This document shows positions 7,664-7,925 of a DNA stretch of 7,925 nucleotides, piece after piece. The notes beneath the pieces were generated by a model. That model searched no databases and was not told the DNA's origin. It worked only from the letters and a program-made list of their open reading frames with translations. Source of the stretch: JBGTIS01 sp041745535 (lineage in GTDB: Bacteria; Bacteroidota; Bacteroidia; Cytophagales; Cyclobacteriaceae); NCBI GenBank assembly GCA_041745535.1, contig JBGTIS010000061.1, positions 1-7,925 on the forward strand, given 5' to 3'. Both the position numbers and the translations under genes were made by a program. Each line of letters begins with the position of its first letter. Positions within the stretch are counted from its first letter, which is position 1.

Positions 7664-7722
7664 CTAACAGATACTGAAAAGTTAAATATCTTTTGTATTT
7701 TTTGGGATCAACCATCTGTTAG
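7664..7722. repeat. Inverted repeat CTAACAGAT / ATCTGTTAG
   Basis: A perfect 9-base inverted repeat: arms at 7664-7672 and 7714-7722, with 41 AT-rich bases between. It fills most of the 88-base gap between the protease stop and the next start. The right arm runs on into TTAG-G-CTAA (7719-7727), itself a small dyad. The possible promoter at 7687-7695 lies between the arms. It could be a pair of operator half-sites, a large hairpin, or chance. There is no T-run after the right arm, so it is not a typical terminator. Confidence 0.45.
7687..7695 (+). promoter_or_regulatory. Possible -7 box for the acyltransferase-like gene
   Basis: TATCTTTTG resembles TAnnTTTG with one extra T, 47 bases before the ATG at 7743. 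No TTTG -33 element is present at the right distance, so the gene may instead be read through from the protease gene 88 bases upstream. Confidence 0.2.
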
Positions 7723-7742
7723 GCTAATTCAATACACACATT

Positions 7743-7925
7743 ATGGCTAAAATTGATCTCTCTGCATTCTGGTCAGGCTTTTCTAATCAGCCCCAGCAGC
7801 CCAGCACAGTGCCGGACGCAACCTCCGGAGAAGCTGCACAAAAGACGGTGCCTCCCATACAGGCAACAAAGTCCAGGCGGCTTCTTTCCATAGATGCGTT
7901 GCGTGGTTTTGATATGTTGTTTATC
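7743..7925 (+). CDS. Membrane acyltransferase-like protein, N-terminus only (DUF5009/HGSNAT-like)
   Basis: I read this by hand: ATG at 7743 and 61 open codons to the window edge, so most of the protein is missing. Residues 45-61, RRLLSIDALRGFDMLFI, match the start of the first membrane helix in the multi-pass family related to heparan-alpha-glucosaminide N-acetyltransferase (COG4299, DUF5009/DUF1624), where R-x-x-S-x-D-x-L-R-G-x-D is the hallmark. By family knowledge such proteins lie in the inner membrane and are thought to acetylate sugars across it. The first 44 residues are a hydrophilic extension rich in Q, P, T and A (NQPQQPSTVP) and probably a disordered cytoplasmic tail. The gene lies 88 bases after the protease stop on the same strand; co-transcription is possible but unproven. 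Related acyltransferase families (OpgC, YeiB-like) share the DALRG start, so the exact subfamily is uncertain. Confidence 0.8.
   Translation, partial: MAKIDLSAFWSGFSNQPQQPSTVPDATSGEAAQKTVPPIQATKSRRLLSIDALRGFDMLFI

Noticed and set aside
1..7925. CRISPR arrays, insertion sequences, tRNA or rRNA genes
   Set aside because: No spaced direct repeats, transposase frames, or tRNA/rRNA-like sequences were seen on either strand.

Overview
The window comes from a Bacteroidota genome. The evidence is a SusC/SusD-type outer-membrane pair, lipoproteins with acidic residues after the lipid-bearing cysteine, AT-rich intergenic DNA, and no clear Shine-Dalgarno sequences. The general style fits Cytophagales-like environmental bacteria, but that finer placement is a guess.

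Layout. The left three quarters (about 1-5903) is one minus-strand operon: a SusC-family TonB-dependent transporter (2595-5903), a SusD-family lipoprotein (966-2573), and a third lipoprotein (956 down to the left edge, where it is cut). The gaps are 21 and 9 bases, so the three are almost surely co-transcribed. About 710 bases without a convincing gene (5904-6613) separate this operon from two plus-strand genes. These are a secreted aspartic protease-like protein with two DTG motifs (6614-7654) and the first 61 codons of a membrane acyltransferase-like protein (7743 to the right edge).

How they work together. By family knowledge, SusC is a 22-strand barrel gated by TonB, SusD is the lid that captures ligand on the cell surface, and a third lipoprotein in this position usually helps to bind ligand. 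The substrate cannot be read from the window: no glycosidase, peptidase, sulfatase or sensor/regulator gene lies in the operon portion seen. The divergent protease-like gene may be unrelated.

Novelty. I see no clear previously undescribed system. The points most worth a second look are the cysteine-rich third lipoprotein, which I could not assign to a family; the PDZ-less double-DTG protein; and several perfect inverted repeats in the two intergenic regions, two of which share an AACAGAT half-site.
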